Assembly (NCBI GenBank): GCA_009761415.1
Contig: QUOL01000001.1
Location: 1,922,001 to 1,986,000 of the forward strand
Direction: 5' to 3'
DNA: 64,000 nucleotides
Source: Sarcomyxa edulis
Lineage: Eukaryota; Basidiomycota; Agaricomycetes; Agaricales; Mycenaceae
Part shown: one piece after another, positions 45,086 to 57,841 of the stretch
How the letters are laid out: the number at the start of each line of letters is the position of its first letter
How positions within the stretch are numbered: the first letter of the stretch is position 1
Notes under the pieces: generated by a model
The model's database searches: none
The model's input: only the letters and a program-made list of their open reading frames with translations
Told to the model about the DNA's origin: nothing
Made by a program: the position numbers and the translations under genes

Positions 45086-45146
45086 ATTGCATGCCGATGT
45101 CACACTATACCAGTCACGTCTTCAGCTGGTCTTCCTCACTACCGCC

Positions 45147-48100
45147 ATGTCCGACTACTCTCCTCCTCCTCCTCCCCCAAAGATAATTAGCGACTATTCC
45201 TTACCTCCCATTTCTACTCTTGCTTCACCATCTACAGGTATACCACCTTCATTCCAATAGTGTTCCAACAGCTCATCACGTATACAGGTCTCTTCGTCCC
45301 ATTAACACCTACCACACCCACCAGCCCTTCCGCTTCATCTCAAGATGGCAGGCCAAAAAAAGCAAACCCTCTCACGGACCTCATCGAGACTGAAAAGGCT
45401 TACGTTGACCAGCTCACTGGCGTCATTCGGGTACGCGTCCTATCCTAAAGCATTATCCACACCACACTTACCCAATCTCTCTTTGTAGAAAATAGCCGCG
45501 GCATGGTCTCGCTCCAATCTCCCGCCGCCCGACCTCGATACTATGTTTAGAAGTATTGAAGCCATCTACAAGGCCAACAGAGGATTGCTCTCGGTCAGAT
45601 TCAGGTCCTCGTGGCTCCACCTCACCGTCTGACAATGTCTACAGAAACTAAAGGAAATAGGAACTAATCCCTCATCACCCAAAGCCTTGGGAGATTTACT
45701 AATGCGATGGGTCAGTCGCTTTTGGACCACCAGCTATCCTTGTCTAATCATCGCGCTCAGATTGACGACCTCGAAAGCCCGTACACAACCTACTGTAGCA
45801 AGTACTGCTGTGGTTTCGACTCGTGGGACCCCGTGCAATCCAATCCAAAGCTGGCTTCTATAATAGAGACCTTTTCTGCCGCCCACCCCCCTCCGCTTAC
45901 AACGGCTGATCCTCCTATATGGACGCTCGACGCGTTATTTTTACTCCCCAAGGCTAGGCTCAAGTATTACAAAAAACTTTACAACCGGCTGTTGAAAAGC
46001 ACGACCCCTGGGCGAAGCGACCATCGCTTACTCATTGGTGCCTTGGACAAGCTTGACGGGCTCCTCGACACGCTGGATAGCAGGGCAAATGTACAGGTGG
46101 GCTCATCATCACGGGAGTCCATTTTGCCCCAGCAGGAATCAGAAGATGAGGTCGTGATTGACATGAGGACACGAAGCGTGATCGATCAGGTCGCGCAGAA
46201 TGGTGTTAACGAGGGTGATCAGAGTGAAACGAGTTCTGCTCGCGGGAGTAGCTTTTCGAATAGGTAAATTCAAGATCTCCATCATTTTGGGCAGGCACTA
46301 ATACATCAACTGCAGTGAACGCTTTTCAAGACAGTCGGCGTCGACGACTATGAGTAGGGGATCATCTAATACCATGTCACTACCCATCACCGACCTGGAG
46401 CGACGACTGGCCACACAGCGGACCCTTGATATTTTTACTATGACACCGAAGGTAATCCAAGCCATTCTTGTAGCTACTTCACGCGTTAAATTTCAATTCT
46501 CAGGTAGTCAAACTTCAAATGAGTCCTCCTACCCTCACGTTCACGCGTGAGCTACGCTTCTCTGTGGACGCTGTTATCAGCCTAGTTCCGCGTTCCACCG
46601 GCGTAGAAGTCGTTCATCAGCAAGGACACATATTTTTGTTATCCGACCTGTTTCTAGTATGCGAACGAATGACCCCTGAAGAGAGAGCCCACAATGAGGG
46701 GGCTGATATGTGGTTATGCTATCCTCCATTAGCTGGGAAGGTTTTACGAGTCGCCGAGGTCCCCGGTCAAGGTTTGCTGTTTATTTTCTCTTCCCGTTCA
46801 TCTTCTTGACAAATGATTCTGCGCAGATAATGCACTGGAAATTCATATCATGAGGAAAGAAACGTTGATCCTCTATACCGAGTCTGTTCATGTTCGGAAT
46901 TTCATCATGGGAGAATTCAAGGATTGTATCGAGTTCGCTGGCTCCTGTTAGTCTTCGTGCCATTCTCACATGTTTATTATGGCTCACCGTTCTCTCAATA
47001 GTACCGCCTCCGAGTAAACAGCCACCCCCGCCTATGCCGCCACTCAATGGAATACATGGCATGCCCCGATCACAGTCTACGCAGAACAATGGGTCTCCTC
47101 GTTCTGTACCCCAAGTCCTCGGGCGCCGCAGTGGTAGCATGAGCCCTCCAAATTATCGGTCGTCCTCGCCCTCCATGCAGCGATCAGCTAGTAATGGACC
47201 TTCCTCTCGATATTCGCCTTCTTCGGGGCCCGTCATAGACGGACGAATGATGGACGGCATGTCTAATCTCGTACTTTCCCCGGAAGCTCAGATCCAGCAA
47301 GGCGCACAACGAGTTCCTTCTTTGCATGATCCTCTACCTGGTCCCATGTATAGAACATCTTCAATGGCGCAAGCACATACCAGTCCGCCTCCCCAAGCCA
47401 TTGGACCTGGACAGGTGTTCCCTCCATCGCGGAGCACCAGTGTTGCTTCTTCGCATAGCCTATCAGGTTATGCTCCAAATCCTCCATTCAATCAATCTGC
47501 TCCTCAGTCGCCTGGATTTGGTCCGAGCAATCCTGCTTTCAGTCCACGTCATCAAAGTCCTTACGGTGCCCCTCCAGGCGGGCTGCCTGTACGACCACCC
47601 TCCGCCGATCCTTCGTTGCATGGAGGTCTTCGAAATTCACCTTCTAGTCGCTCTTTAGCATCTCAATACGAGCAGCAGCAGCAACAGTATGCAGCACCTC
47701 CGCTTCCATCCTTCCCCGCTGGTTTCCAACCACCACCTCTGCCAAGGACGAATTCGTATGGCTCTCTACAAGCTCCTCGCCCCTTGATGCCTTCGGCACT
47801 CAATGTCAGAGCAATGTCAATGGCAGAACCATCGTTTATGGAGCCCAGTCCACCTAATTCCCCCGTTGAAGAGACCCCGCCGGTGGTGGGACCCGTTACT
47901 TCTACCGTCTCCGCCCAGATGAAATGCAAAGTGTTCTTGAAGCAGCAGCATCAGCAGTGGAAATCCATCGGCTCGGCGAAACTCAAACTATATCGACAGG
48001 ATCCTACCAATATCAAACAACTTGTTGTAGAGGCGGAGGACAAGAACAAGACAGTCCTGATATCCACTATCGTCTTGACGGATGGTGTGGAACGGGTGGG

Positions 48101-48236
48101 GAAGACCGGTGTTGCGATTGAATTGAGCGATCAGGGAGCGCGAACGGGTATCGTCTATATGATACAGCTGCGTAACGAGAAGTCGGCAGGGGGACTATTT
48201 GATAGTCTTTTGGCTGGTTCAGATAGGGCTCATTGA
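45147..48236 (+). CDS. DH-domain Rho guanine-nucleotide exchange factor
   Basis: Exon 1 reads MSDYSPPPPPPKIISDYSLP. The DH domain starts with NPLTDLIETEKAYVDQLTGV and runs over several exons (AAWSRSNLPPPDLDTMFRSI, LLMRWIDDLESPYTTYCSKY). A Ser-rich insert follows. A PH-like region contains LRFSVDAVISLVPRSTGVEV, GHIFLLSDLFLVCERM and ILYTESVHVRNFIMGEFKDC. After a long Pro/Ser-rich linker with SH3-ligand-like PPPPMPP, a compact C-terminal domain of about 110 residues appears (MKCKVFLKQQHQQWKSIGSA, LYRQDPTNIKQLVVEAEDKN, VLTDGVERVGKTGVAIELSD). That domain resembles a PH/RanBD-like fold by pattern only. RAC1 or CDC42 are plausible substrates. The orthologue is not certain. Confidence 0.82.
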
Positions 48237-48556
48237 TTTTTCGGCTATGAATATCATGATTAATAATATGGACGAGGGCTACTAGTTGCTTTTTTTCACG
48301 GGATACATAGAGTTGGATGTTTTTCACACCATAATTGTTACATCGGACTGGACGATACCAAAAACCCCCTCATTTGTTTCGCTCATTCTTCTCTCATTCC
48401 AATCTACGTACCAACCTACTACACTACTACCTTACTCGCCACTGTCTACAGGCTATAAACAGCTCTGCAATGCTTTCTCAATCCATCATAGATTCCTCAT
48501 CCTCTAACTCTACGGTGAGTGTCTATACAAGATGTGAAGTAAAAATGAGCTCGAAG
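48237..48556. other. convergent intergenic region
   Basis: 320 bp between two gene 3' ends, pyrimidine-rich around 48375-48435. Nothing else seen. Confidence 0.5.
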
Positions 48557-50271
48557 CTAGTCGGCCTGCCACACGAGTTCTGCGCATAAAGACACATGAT
48601 CACTGCCAGATACACCTTGTCGGGGTATACCTGGCTGGAGATTTTCTGTGCTGTGTGGCTGTAGAAGTCCCACTACGGCTGACTCCCGGTCGACAGGATC
48701 TATGATGAAAATGTAATCTGCGGAACGATGCTATGTAGTCAGATAGGTATGGATGCATGAAGACGTGCGACGTTACCTAGCACAGTCTTCCAATAATGAG
48801 TATAACTCGTCCATTGTGGTTCATGAGCTCCACGTCTCCCTGCTGGCAGTGTTACCCTATCGCCAAATGTAGGTATGCCAGAAATTTCTCGTAGTCCCTC
48901 GTCGTATGCGCTTCGCAAGGGACCTGCGTGGCTCGAAATTGTTGATATCAGTTCTGCAGTAGTCAGCAACCCATCTTCAGGTAGTGCTTTTCTTGCATCT
49001 GTAATGCCAGCATCTGGATCACCTTCCTCATCCGCGATTTGGGTGGAGGTTCTAGGCACACTAGGATCGATGGTGAAGTGCAAGACGCGGGAAAATGAGA
49101 GTAGGGCCTCTTGACTGGGTAATATCGGATCGCCCACGAGGAGAGAGTAGGCTGGGTCTTCTGGTGAGAAATTAAAATCTAGAGTGGTGTCAGAATGTGA
49201 TTGAGGTGTAAGGGAGAAAGACGAGTTGATTTACCGCCGCTAATTATACACGGCCAATCCTCATGTCCGATGTCCTTGCGGAATTTGACGACCTCGCGCA
49301 CAAGAATAGCAGCTTGCCGTGCTCGTTCATATGCATATCTGGCCAACATTCTCAGTTGAGTGAAGGGCATGGTGATTCTCACTGCCTTGACGTACTTTGG
49401 ATGCCAGAAAAGATGGGTGGTGGCGACAATGCAACCTCTTTCCCCTCCGAGCCCTCTCAAGGCTACTAGAGACGCGATATTCGTGGTGCGGAAACTGCTC
49501 CCCCGACGAACTCTTTCGTCTCCTTCTCGTCTAATGTCTTGTTTATCGTATTCGATACACCGTTGATCTATCCTTGTGAATAGTGTCTTGTTGAAGGCAA
49601 TCAAGCACCCGTGCTTTTTCCCTGGGCCGGCCGCGAAGTGGTGTGCGTATCCCGCGTCTTCTAATGTTGGCAAAAGTTGTTCCAGACGGTCAACTTCCTA
49701 GAAGGGGATCAGTATTGGGCCTGATATATTGCGTACAATACCAGTTACCTGAAGACACATAATGTCTGCCTTTTGTGCAAGAATTTCATTGTAGATCATA
49801 TGTTCACGTTGGCTGGCCTTCAAGCAGTCACTCAGCGGAAACAAAGAACGTCCTTGGGATTCAAATCAGTGCATTTCAGGTAGTTGTAGTGTTGGTACAC
49901 TCACTAACAAGAGTTTGTGCGAGTAACTTGCATCGCCGTCAGCTACGTAGTGGGGATACATGCCGAGAGACACGAACATTCCAGGTCAACACTTTGACGC
50001 GCTGAAGCACTTTCGCGTCTTCGATGTGGCGCAGGGATATCCAGTCTCGCTCAATAATACGGCCTTTGTTGATATCGGTGTCTACGGGTGGAGGAGGTGC
50101 TGGTTTTGCTTTCTTGAGCTTCCGGGCCTCTTGTAGAGCAAGAATCTGCTCTGGGGTATGTGGCGAGCGCTTGGAAGTCATGAGAGATGAGAAGTTGGCT
50201 GTTCTGGTCGCTCGTAGGGAATGTCTGAGCCTCGGATTGGGATGGAAGAAAAGCAAGAACGATTTATTCAT
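48557..50271 (-). CDS. CCR4/nocturnin-type RNA exonuclease (NGL family)
   Basis: Endonuclease/exonuclease/phosphatase fold. Catalytic motifs in order: RVKVLTWN with following MLAQ, IMCLQEVDRLEQLLP, KKHGCLIAFNK, ATTHLFWHPKYVK, CIISGG running into DFNFSPEDPAY, YTHYWKTVLDYIF and SGSDHVSLCAELV, with TAG at 48557-48559. All active-site Asn, Glu, Asp and His positions are present. The closest known proteins are yeast Ngl1-3, which trim RNA 3' ends (Ngl2 matures 5.8S rRNA). The first ATG (50271) adds a 30-residue leader without acidic residues (MNKSFLLFFHPNPRLRHSLR...), like a mitochondrial presequence. The second ATG (50181, MTSKRSPHTPEQ) would give a cytosolic or nuclear form. Confidence 0.9.
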
Positions 50272-50420
50272 GCAAAAGAGTCACCGCTGCAAAGTTATCG
50301 AGGTCTGATCGAGGTGTCGCAACCGTGGAAAGCACGTGCCGCTTATTACGCGGCTCCAACGCGGCTGGAATTTGCTTTCGAGTTTCGACAATTTAGACTC
50401 GGACCTTCCCTTGACGCTGT

Positions 50421-53400
50421 ATGCAACGACTGTCCACATTCTGGCGACAATCTTGCCATCTTTTTAATCGTCCACCAAGGATCAAACCAGTCACTCGTTC
50501 TACTCTCACATCACCTATCCGATCAATGTCTACATCCAACGGTATTGACGCCTCGGAAAAGTTTGGCAATTTCGATCTCGTCAAAAGAGTCAATCTTGAT
50601 TTCACAGATGTCGTCGTATCGAAATGGAAAAGTCGGGTCACTGGTCTTAGCGTGGTTCATCTAGACTATGAAGGTACGTGCGCTTGCATCGAAGTAAGCA
50701 TGATCTGACAAGTAGAATAGCACCCATCGTCAACGGTTACTTTGTCGTCGCTACTGAAAGTACGTCTTGCTCATGTAAATCCTGGAAAGAGCAGCTCTAA
50801 AGCAGGAGCATAGTTTTCAACGACTCTGGATGTCCCCACACACTAGAACAGTGCGTGTCATTTCCAACCTGCTATGCGCTCGTACTAATATCTCCGCCAC
50901 AGTCTAGTTTTCATGGGCTCTGAGAAGTACCCCTACAAAGGCATTATTGACCACCTCGCAAACCGCGGATTTTCGAACGGGACGAATGCTTGGACCGACA
51001 CTGATCATACTGCATACACTGTTTCTACCGCCGGAGAACAGGGCTTCCTCCAGCTTCTGCCTATCTATGTAGATCATATCCTCTATCCAACAATAACAAA
51101 GGCTGGTTTCGTGACCGAAGTTGGTTCAAAGCATTGTATTCATTGGCGTCATATGGATTGAGCATATATCACAGGTTCACCATATAGACCCCAAAGGACA
51201 AGACTCTGGTGTGGTCTACAGCGAAATGCAAGGTCGAGAAAACACATCGGGAGATCTGATGGCGCTTCGGTTCGCCATCTCTGAGCATCTGCACCAAGAA
51301 ACTATTCACTAACTCACGAAAATCCAGCTTGCAACGTCTTTTGGACCCTCCTGGTAGTGCATACCGCAGCGAAACCGGAGGATTAATGGAAGCTCTTCGA
51401 GTCTTGACAGTAGAACAAAGTATGCCCCATCAGCACTCTCAGGTCTTACCATATTTGCTAAGACACCCATAGTTCGCGATTATCACAGGAAATACTACGT
51501 CCCTCACAACCTCTCGCTCATCGTAACCGGTAAATTATCCAGTGGAACGTCTTCTCTTCTTTCTGTCATTCAAGACAAGGTGGAACCCAGTCTCATTGAG
51601 CACGGACAAAATCACGGGCCGCGCCCGGCGGGTTGGAAACGACCGTTCGTGGAAACTCCCAGTGCAAACAGAGTTCCCATACCCAACATCATCAAGGAAG
51701 ATGTCGAATTCCCAGAGAAGGATGAGAGTCAGTAATGATTGTTCCAGAAGTATGCTCCCTCACTCACAAGGATTGTAGGTATGGGTGAACTGATCATCAG
51801 TTTCTCTGGTCCACCACCTAGTCAGCATCTGGAGAGGCAGGTATGAACCAACGGTCTCCCAACAATCAAAAGTCCACTGATATACTGGCTCGTTTCAGGC
51901 ACTTGACCTCATCGGAACATATTTGACATCGTCAGCTGTTGCACCGCTGAACAAAGAATATATAGAGACAGAATCACCACTCTGGTATGGGTCGATCGTT
52001 AGACATCACTCGGAATTGGACCAGCTAATGACCGTTGTAGCACCTACATTTACTTTGGAGAGGACACCCGCGCCACACTAGTCAATCTCCCCATATATAT
52101 CGGGTCCGTGCCTACGGAGAACTTGAACGATTTCGACGATAAATTGCAGACTAGTTTCAAGCGCATCGTCAAAGAAGGTATCGATATGGAACGAATGGCT
52201 ATGGTGATCAGCCGGGACGAACGTCAAGTATGTTCTTCCAGCTCGGAGTTTTTGCTATCATCACTGACGGCTCGTCTAGCTGCGCAGTAAACTTGAATCT
52301 GCTAAAGGCGATACGTTCTCGGGAACTGTTATCACGGACTTCATTTATGGGCCGGATGATGGCTCGGAACTGCAAGACTCGATGGACGAAATCAACCAAT
52401 ATGCCGCTTTGCGGAAGTGGACCAGCAATCAGTGGACTGATCTTCTCCAAAAGTGTTATCAATTCATTCGCACCCATTGCCATCGTTATTTAATCGCGTT
52501 TTCTCCAGATACTACATTGACGCAAATTACGTCGTCGTCCGTGGTAGACCTTCTGCTTCTCTGGCTGAAAAACTGGAAAAGGACGAGAAAGTGCGGATCG
52601 CTGCTCAGGTCAAGGCTCTTGGTTCAGAGGGTTTGAAAAAGGCTGAACAAGAGCTTGAGGAAGCCAAAGCTGAACACGAAAAGCCCATTCCCACCGAGAT
52701 ACTTACTGCTTTCCCCGTTCCCGATGTGAAGAGTATCTCGTGGATCCCAGTACAAAGTGTCCAGGAGTGTGGCAAAGGAAGAACTGCACGTATTTCGCAG
52801 GCAGCGACCGCAGATCTGTCCAAACATATTCAAGCGGATGGCTCTTCTCTACCATTCTTCGTTCAATATGACCATGTTCAGGTGAGAAATTATCATAGCT
52901 TCATCTCTTGTGCTCTTCTCATGCTGCGTTTGCATAGTCTGATTTCGTTTCGATACACGGCTTCTTCTCGCTGGCTGACCTTCCTAATCGACTTCGCCCG
53001 TGCGTTTTCGATTACTTTGCTTCCGAATGTGTCTGTACTGAATCTAACTGATTCATTACAGTCACATGTCAACGTACCTTTCTGCCTTCTTCTCTCTTCC
53101 AGTGACACGACAGTCTGGCGAAAAGCTGACTCACGAGGAAGTGATCAACAAACTTGACAACGAAACAGTATCTTACGAAGTTGGACTTGGAATCTCGAAC
53201 TCCTTTGCGGACACCTTCCGCGTGAGCATCAAGGTTGAGACTGCTCTATATGAGACAGCGGTCGCCTGGTTGAAAGACCTCGTTTATGGAGGCGAGTTCA
53301 ACAAGGACAGGTGAGTCGCAATTCTACTGCGTCAAATGTCTTCCCTAAACATGCATAACAGACTTCAAGTCACGATCGCTAAGATCCAACAATCCCTCCC

Positions 53401-54847
53401 TGAAATGAAGCGGGACGGTCAGACTGTTTTGGGGTCTGTGTTGTCGGATCTGATCTACAAGGAGAACTCGACCTCTCGGTCTGGAGGCGTCCTTCCTCAG
53501 GTAGAGTTCATCCCGAAACTCGCCAAGCAACTGCAGGATGCACCGGAAGAGGTCCTTGCTGACTTTGAAGAGATCAGGAAATCTTGTGGGTTGCTTCACG
53601 ATCTATGTCTCGACATTCTGACTGATACGAATTATAGTCACGAATCCTTCTGGCATTCGTTTCTCTGTAACCGGGAACATTTTAGCGTTGGAGAAACCGC
53701 GAAGTGTGTGGGACAAGTATTTCGGGAGTTCCTTACCCGTACGTTTCCGTTCTCCTTGTCCGTTTCTTTCCACTCATCCAAGATGGATTATACAGGAAGT
53801 CGAGCTTGCTCCTGTACCTTTGGCCTCGGAAACTCTTAGCGCAATCGGCGAGAACCCCGTGAAAAAAGTAGCACAATTATTCTACCACTCTTTGCAGTTG
53901 CTGACATACGTTTGAAAGGCTGTCGTCATGAGTCTACCCACTATCGAAAGTGCATATGTCACACACACGACCAAAGGAGTCCGAGGGTTCGACCATCCCG
54001 AATATCCCGCACTTCGAGTTGCACTCGAGGTTCTCAACGCCACAGAGAGCTACCTTTGGGTAGGTTGTCACTCGGAAGTCCATTCGACACATTTTTCTAA
54101 CCCTGATGTTTATGTAGCGTTATATCCGAGGATCGGGGCTTGCTTACGGTGCTTATGTATCTTTGGATACTGAGGCGGGCCTTTTGAGCTTCTCACTTTA
54201 CCGCGTACGTCGGGCTATCACCCAGAGATGGCACATAGACATTGACCACCTTTCTTTCCTCAGAGTTCGAATAGTATGGGAGCTTTCGAGGAGGCTGCTA
54301 AAGTGTTGAAGGGTCTTTCTGACGGCTCGGTAGGTGTTTTTGTCTCGTATTCACCTGCTGACTGTCATTAAACGTACCACAGATAACATTAGAGAGCACC
54401 ACATTGGACGCTGCTAAGAGCAGCATTGTCTACGGGGTTACAAAAAATGTCTCCACTGCAGGACGGGCGGTGAGTACGATGTCACTAATTTTTATCTCAT
54501 TGACCAACATATTCCATTCACAGGCCATTGTATCCTTCACCAATCAAGCACTGAAAGGCGTCTCTCAGGATCATCAAGTAAACCTGCTTGAGAAGTTCCA
54601 GGCGGTAACGAAGGAAGATGTCCTCGCAACTCTCAAGAAACACTTCTTGCCTCTATTCGATTCCTCGTCGTCTATTGCCGTGGTCGTCACCGCTCCTTCG
54701 AAGGCCGAATCGATCGCGGAGGGCTTGCTGAAGGCTGGATTCGACGTGGAGAAACGGACGTTGGAGATTGATCCCAGTGAACTTGCGGAAGGATCAGAGA
54801 GTGGGAGTGACGATGGCAGCGATGATAGCGATAGCGAAGGCAGGTGA
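50421..54847 (+). CDS. M16 family zinc metalloprotease (YOL098C/SDD3-like)
   Basis: Long multi-exon gene encoding roughly 1,050 residues. The inverted zinc motif H-x-x-E-H is seen in CPHTLEHLVFMGSEKYPYKG, split by an intron after the fourth motif residue. Further M16 landmarks are NAWTDTDHTAYTVSTAGEQG, LPIYVDHILYPTITKAGFVT and VVYSEMQGRENTS. The C-terminal half has the second, non-catalytic M16 repeat (FADTFRVSIKVETALYETAV, VKRDQ-free) and an acidic tail ending EGSESGSDDGSDDSDSEGR. The closest match by pattern is the fungal YOL098C group. The first ATG (50421) gives a 35-residue acid-free leader (MQRLSTFWRQSCHLFNRPPR...); the second ATG (50526, MSTSNGIDASEKFGNF) starts the conserved body. Confidence 0.88.
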
Positions 54848-54934
54848 CCATGCACCTGTAATTATTGATTCATGTACTTGAGTAGTTCTAATACTGGAGG
54901 CGTGTATTATTGTAATGAAAGCGTCCTGAACGAA

Positions 54935-56425
54935 TCAGGTTGAAGTGGGGAGGTGTCCTTCAGATTGTGCAGGTTCGACCTGGTCTGGAAGGGATGGGGA
55001 ATCCTGGATGACCTCGATCATCTTCTCTTTTGCTTGGCCAGGTTTGAGCTCTACACCTTCGAGAAAATCATTGTCGACTAGGAATCGTATTGCCTGAGAG
55101 AGATTGGAAACTGTAATCCGTATTTCAGGCAGGAGCAACTGTAGAGATCCATTAATATCGGGTTTAATCAAGGACGGGGGTTTTAATTGAAAATGAAACT
55201 CACATTACGCAGGAGGGTAGGACGAGATGCGAAGGGGTTGCGCGGGAGTTTCTTGGGTTGGTGGCTAGATGGTTTTTTGATAGGCTTTATGATTTCGACC
55301 TGTGGGTTTGGAATGGGCGATAGTTCGCGGGACACATCCTGTCGGTCCGGATCCTCTCCTTCTAGTTGCGCTGTGGCGTCAAGCGGCTTCGAGGAGATGA
55401 TTTCTGGTGAGTCGTTATCCTCGTCTTCTGAGTCTGAGTTGGAATCTGATATCACGGCTATATGTTGAGTAGCAGGTGGGAATGAGGGTTGAGCCTCATC
55501 TCTAGAGGGTCCAGCTAGATTTCCTGCCCCTCCGCGACCTCTTCCCCGCCACCCAGAATCAGTTCCTCGTCCTCGCCCGCGACCCCTACCTCGACCTCTA
55601 CCTCTGTCGTTTCCTTCTCTGCCAGGAGTTCTGACATCTTCATTCGCATTCTCTTGAACTCTTCTTCTTTTCTTCCCAAAGCCAGCATCCTCAGGAGAGA
55701 GCTGACCACGAGCAATAGCCTCCTCCATTTTTCTTTTCTTTTCTTCCACGCGAGCCGCGCTTGGCCATCGCTTTTTGCGCTCTGCTATCCACGCTTCCAG
55801 AACCTCGGGACTATCTAGAATGATAGTCGTTCCTTGGATGGGTATGGGTTTTCTGTAACCGTCACATTGTTGGATTATTGAGAATGTATGTATAAAGACG
55901 CACATACCCTTTGAGACTAGGATCGGCATCCCAATCTTCTCTTTTCTTTCGCTTCTCCCATCCAGGAGGGTATATCAGGTGTCGATCCATCATATGGACT
56001 TCTACGGCCTTCTGAGAGCCAGAGAAGTTGCAACCATTGTGTTTGCATCTGTGATCTCCGGGTTGATACCATGTTGACGAAGCGGATGAGAATGACTGTG
56101 AGTTGAAGGATTGGGAGGGGCGACTGTCGAGTCGCGTTGTGTACATGGACCCACTCGAGCTGGCCTCGGGTGCAGATGTTCCATTTAGATAGGACGGGGA
56201 CAATGTATACCCGTGAGGTGTTGTTGACCATCCCGGTGCATTTGCTTGCATGTACGCCTGTGCATAGTGAGATGAATAAGAAGGTTGATATTGGCCGTAC
56301 GATGGCTGTGAGTATGGATTTGCCAAAGCAGTCGTGACTGCAGACTGAATCTGAGAAGATTGAAACTGAGGAGCCTTGGGTAAAGATGGATGAGCAGGAG
56401 GAAGACCTCGTCTTTCCGAGTCCAT
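54935..56425 (-). CDS. NUFIP1/Rsa1-type snoRNP assembly factor
   Basis: N-terminal Gln/Ser/Tyr-rich disordered region, then one zinc finger (HRCKHNGCNFSGSQKAVEVH followed by MMDRH), PPGWEKRKKREDWDADPSLK, and the PEP/NUFIP box IPIQGTTIILDSPEVLEAWI followed by AERKKRWPS. The NUFIP box binds Snu13/15.5K during box C/D snoRNP assembly in the nucleus. A long run of alternating Arg-Gly dipeptides (NDRGRGRGRGRGRG...) near the middle is an RNA-binding RGG-like region. A final exon gives LLLPEIRITVSNLSQAIRFL with TGA at 54935-54937. Order and motifs match the family; the sequence is otherwise fast-evolving. Confidence 0.88.
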
Positions 56426-56596
56426 ACCGCCGAACAGTCCACTGGCAAGACGTCGATCTCAAATTTCAAAATGACCCAAAAGAGATCAGTTGTCGATGAC
56501 TTGTGTACCTAACTTGGCCAAAGAACGCGTACACAATCCTCCTACCAATTTCCCCCATTTCGTAATACACTATGCACATACACGTCTAGCAGCAGA

Positions 56597-57693
56597 CTAC
56601 GGGTTACCGTTTGAATGGGGTATCTCTACTTCTTTTCCTTTCCCGTTATTCACAACAACGGATGAGTTGAACAGAGGTGTCGCTCCCTCGGAGCTACCAC
56701 TAGAACCACCGCTGACATTCGTCGGACTGGAGCTAGCTAATTGCCAAGCAGGGATTGTTGGCCGTCCCATCATGGGAGGCAGGGGGGAGGAGGAGGTACT
56801 CGATGACATAGTCTGTCCTCTACTGAGCAACAAGGCTTTCAAGGACTTGAGTTCTTGTTGCAGCTCGGCCAGAGAATGAGTCTGGCTTTCTTTGGTCTTC
56901 TCGATCATCTGCATGTATAGAATGAGAAGCGAGTATATGTGTCCCGTAATAGTATCGCACCTTTGGTAGCATTTCCCGTATAGTATTGACCTCGTCCCTG
57001 ACCTCCCGCATCTCATCCCGTGTTTTAGCTTCCCCCTCTCGCATCTCTCGGACTGCAGCATTGACATCGTCAGTTGCTTTGTCTACCTTTACCTTCTGTT
57101 CTTCTACCGCTAATCGCACTGCTGATGTCTCGGCTTGAATCTCCTTCAAAAGGGCTTCGGCTGCATCAAACTGTGCTGTCAAAGCGTCTCGGTCTTCTTC
57201 ATAAGCGGTTGCCGATGGCGGTTGTAGATGTGGCTGGAGATATTTCTACAACAAAACTCAGCTCGTTGATAGTCGGCATATGAGCGCGCGTACCTTGAAT
57301 AGCGCTACTGCACCATACACGACGCTGCCAGAAATTACGGCTGTAATCTGTGTGACAGTCAGGGAATACAGAGTTGCGCGGCGAATTTGAAACATACAAA
57401 GTAATCCCGCCAATCCCATTGATAAGGTGGTGACATTTGGTATGGATTAGGACCATATATCGGAGGATATTGAGGTTGATAGCTCTGGGCCGCGCTCGCC
57501 TGCTTGATGGCAGTATCAATTTCGGACGGTGTTAGACCTTTAGCTTCTAGAAATTGAATTCGTTGGGCTAGGGGAGAGGCCTGAGTCTGGTCAAAGTCAG
57601 AAGGCTGTTCATTATAAATCCAATCAGCAAGTGAACCTTTGGGTCTGTAAGAAATACGACTGCATTTCGAATGAAATCTGGGCGGTCTGACAT
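56597..57693 (-). CDS. PEX14: peroxin 14, peroxisomal import docking protein
   Basis: Exon 1 starts MSDRPDFIRNAVVFLTDPK and splices over a short intron to PSDFDQTQASPLAQRIQFLE, followed by AKGLTPSEIDTAIKQA. This is the conserved PEX14 N-terminal domain that binds WxxxF motifs of PEX5. A hydrophobic segment follows (YFITAVISGSVVYGAVALF), then a long coiled coil (ALLKEIQAETSAVRLAVEEQ through EVNTIREMLPKMIEKTKES) and a Ser/Gly-rich tail ending at TAG 56597-56599. It anchors the cargo receptor at the peroxisomal membrane. It is divergent with TUF1, with 148 bp between ATGs. Confidence 0.96.
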
Positions 57694-57841
57694 GGTGGTA
57701 TGAGGGTAAATTGCGAATTATTTAATCAATTAATTATGTAATATTTACCAGCCGGCGAGGGTCGGACCTTGCCGGAGTTAAAAAATTGCGTCCATCGTCG
57801 AAGTTGCGCACTGTCATTTGCTAACTAGTTCTCGTGCTACC

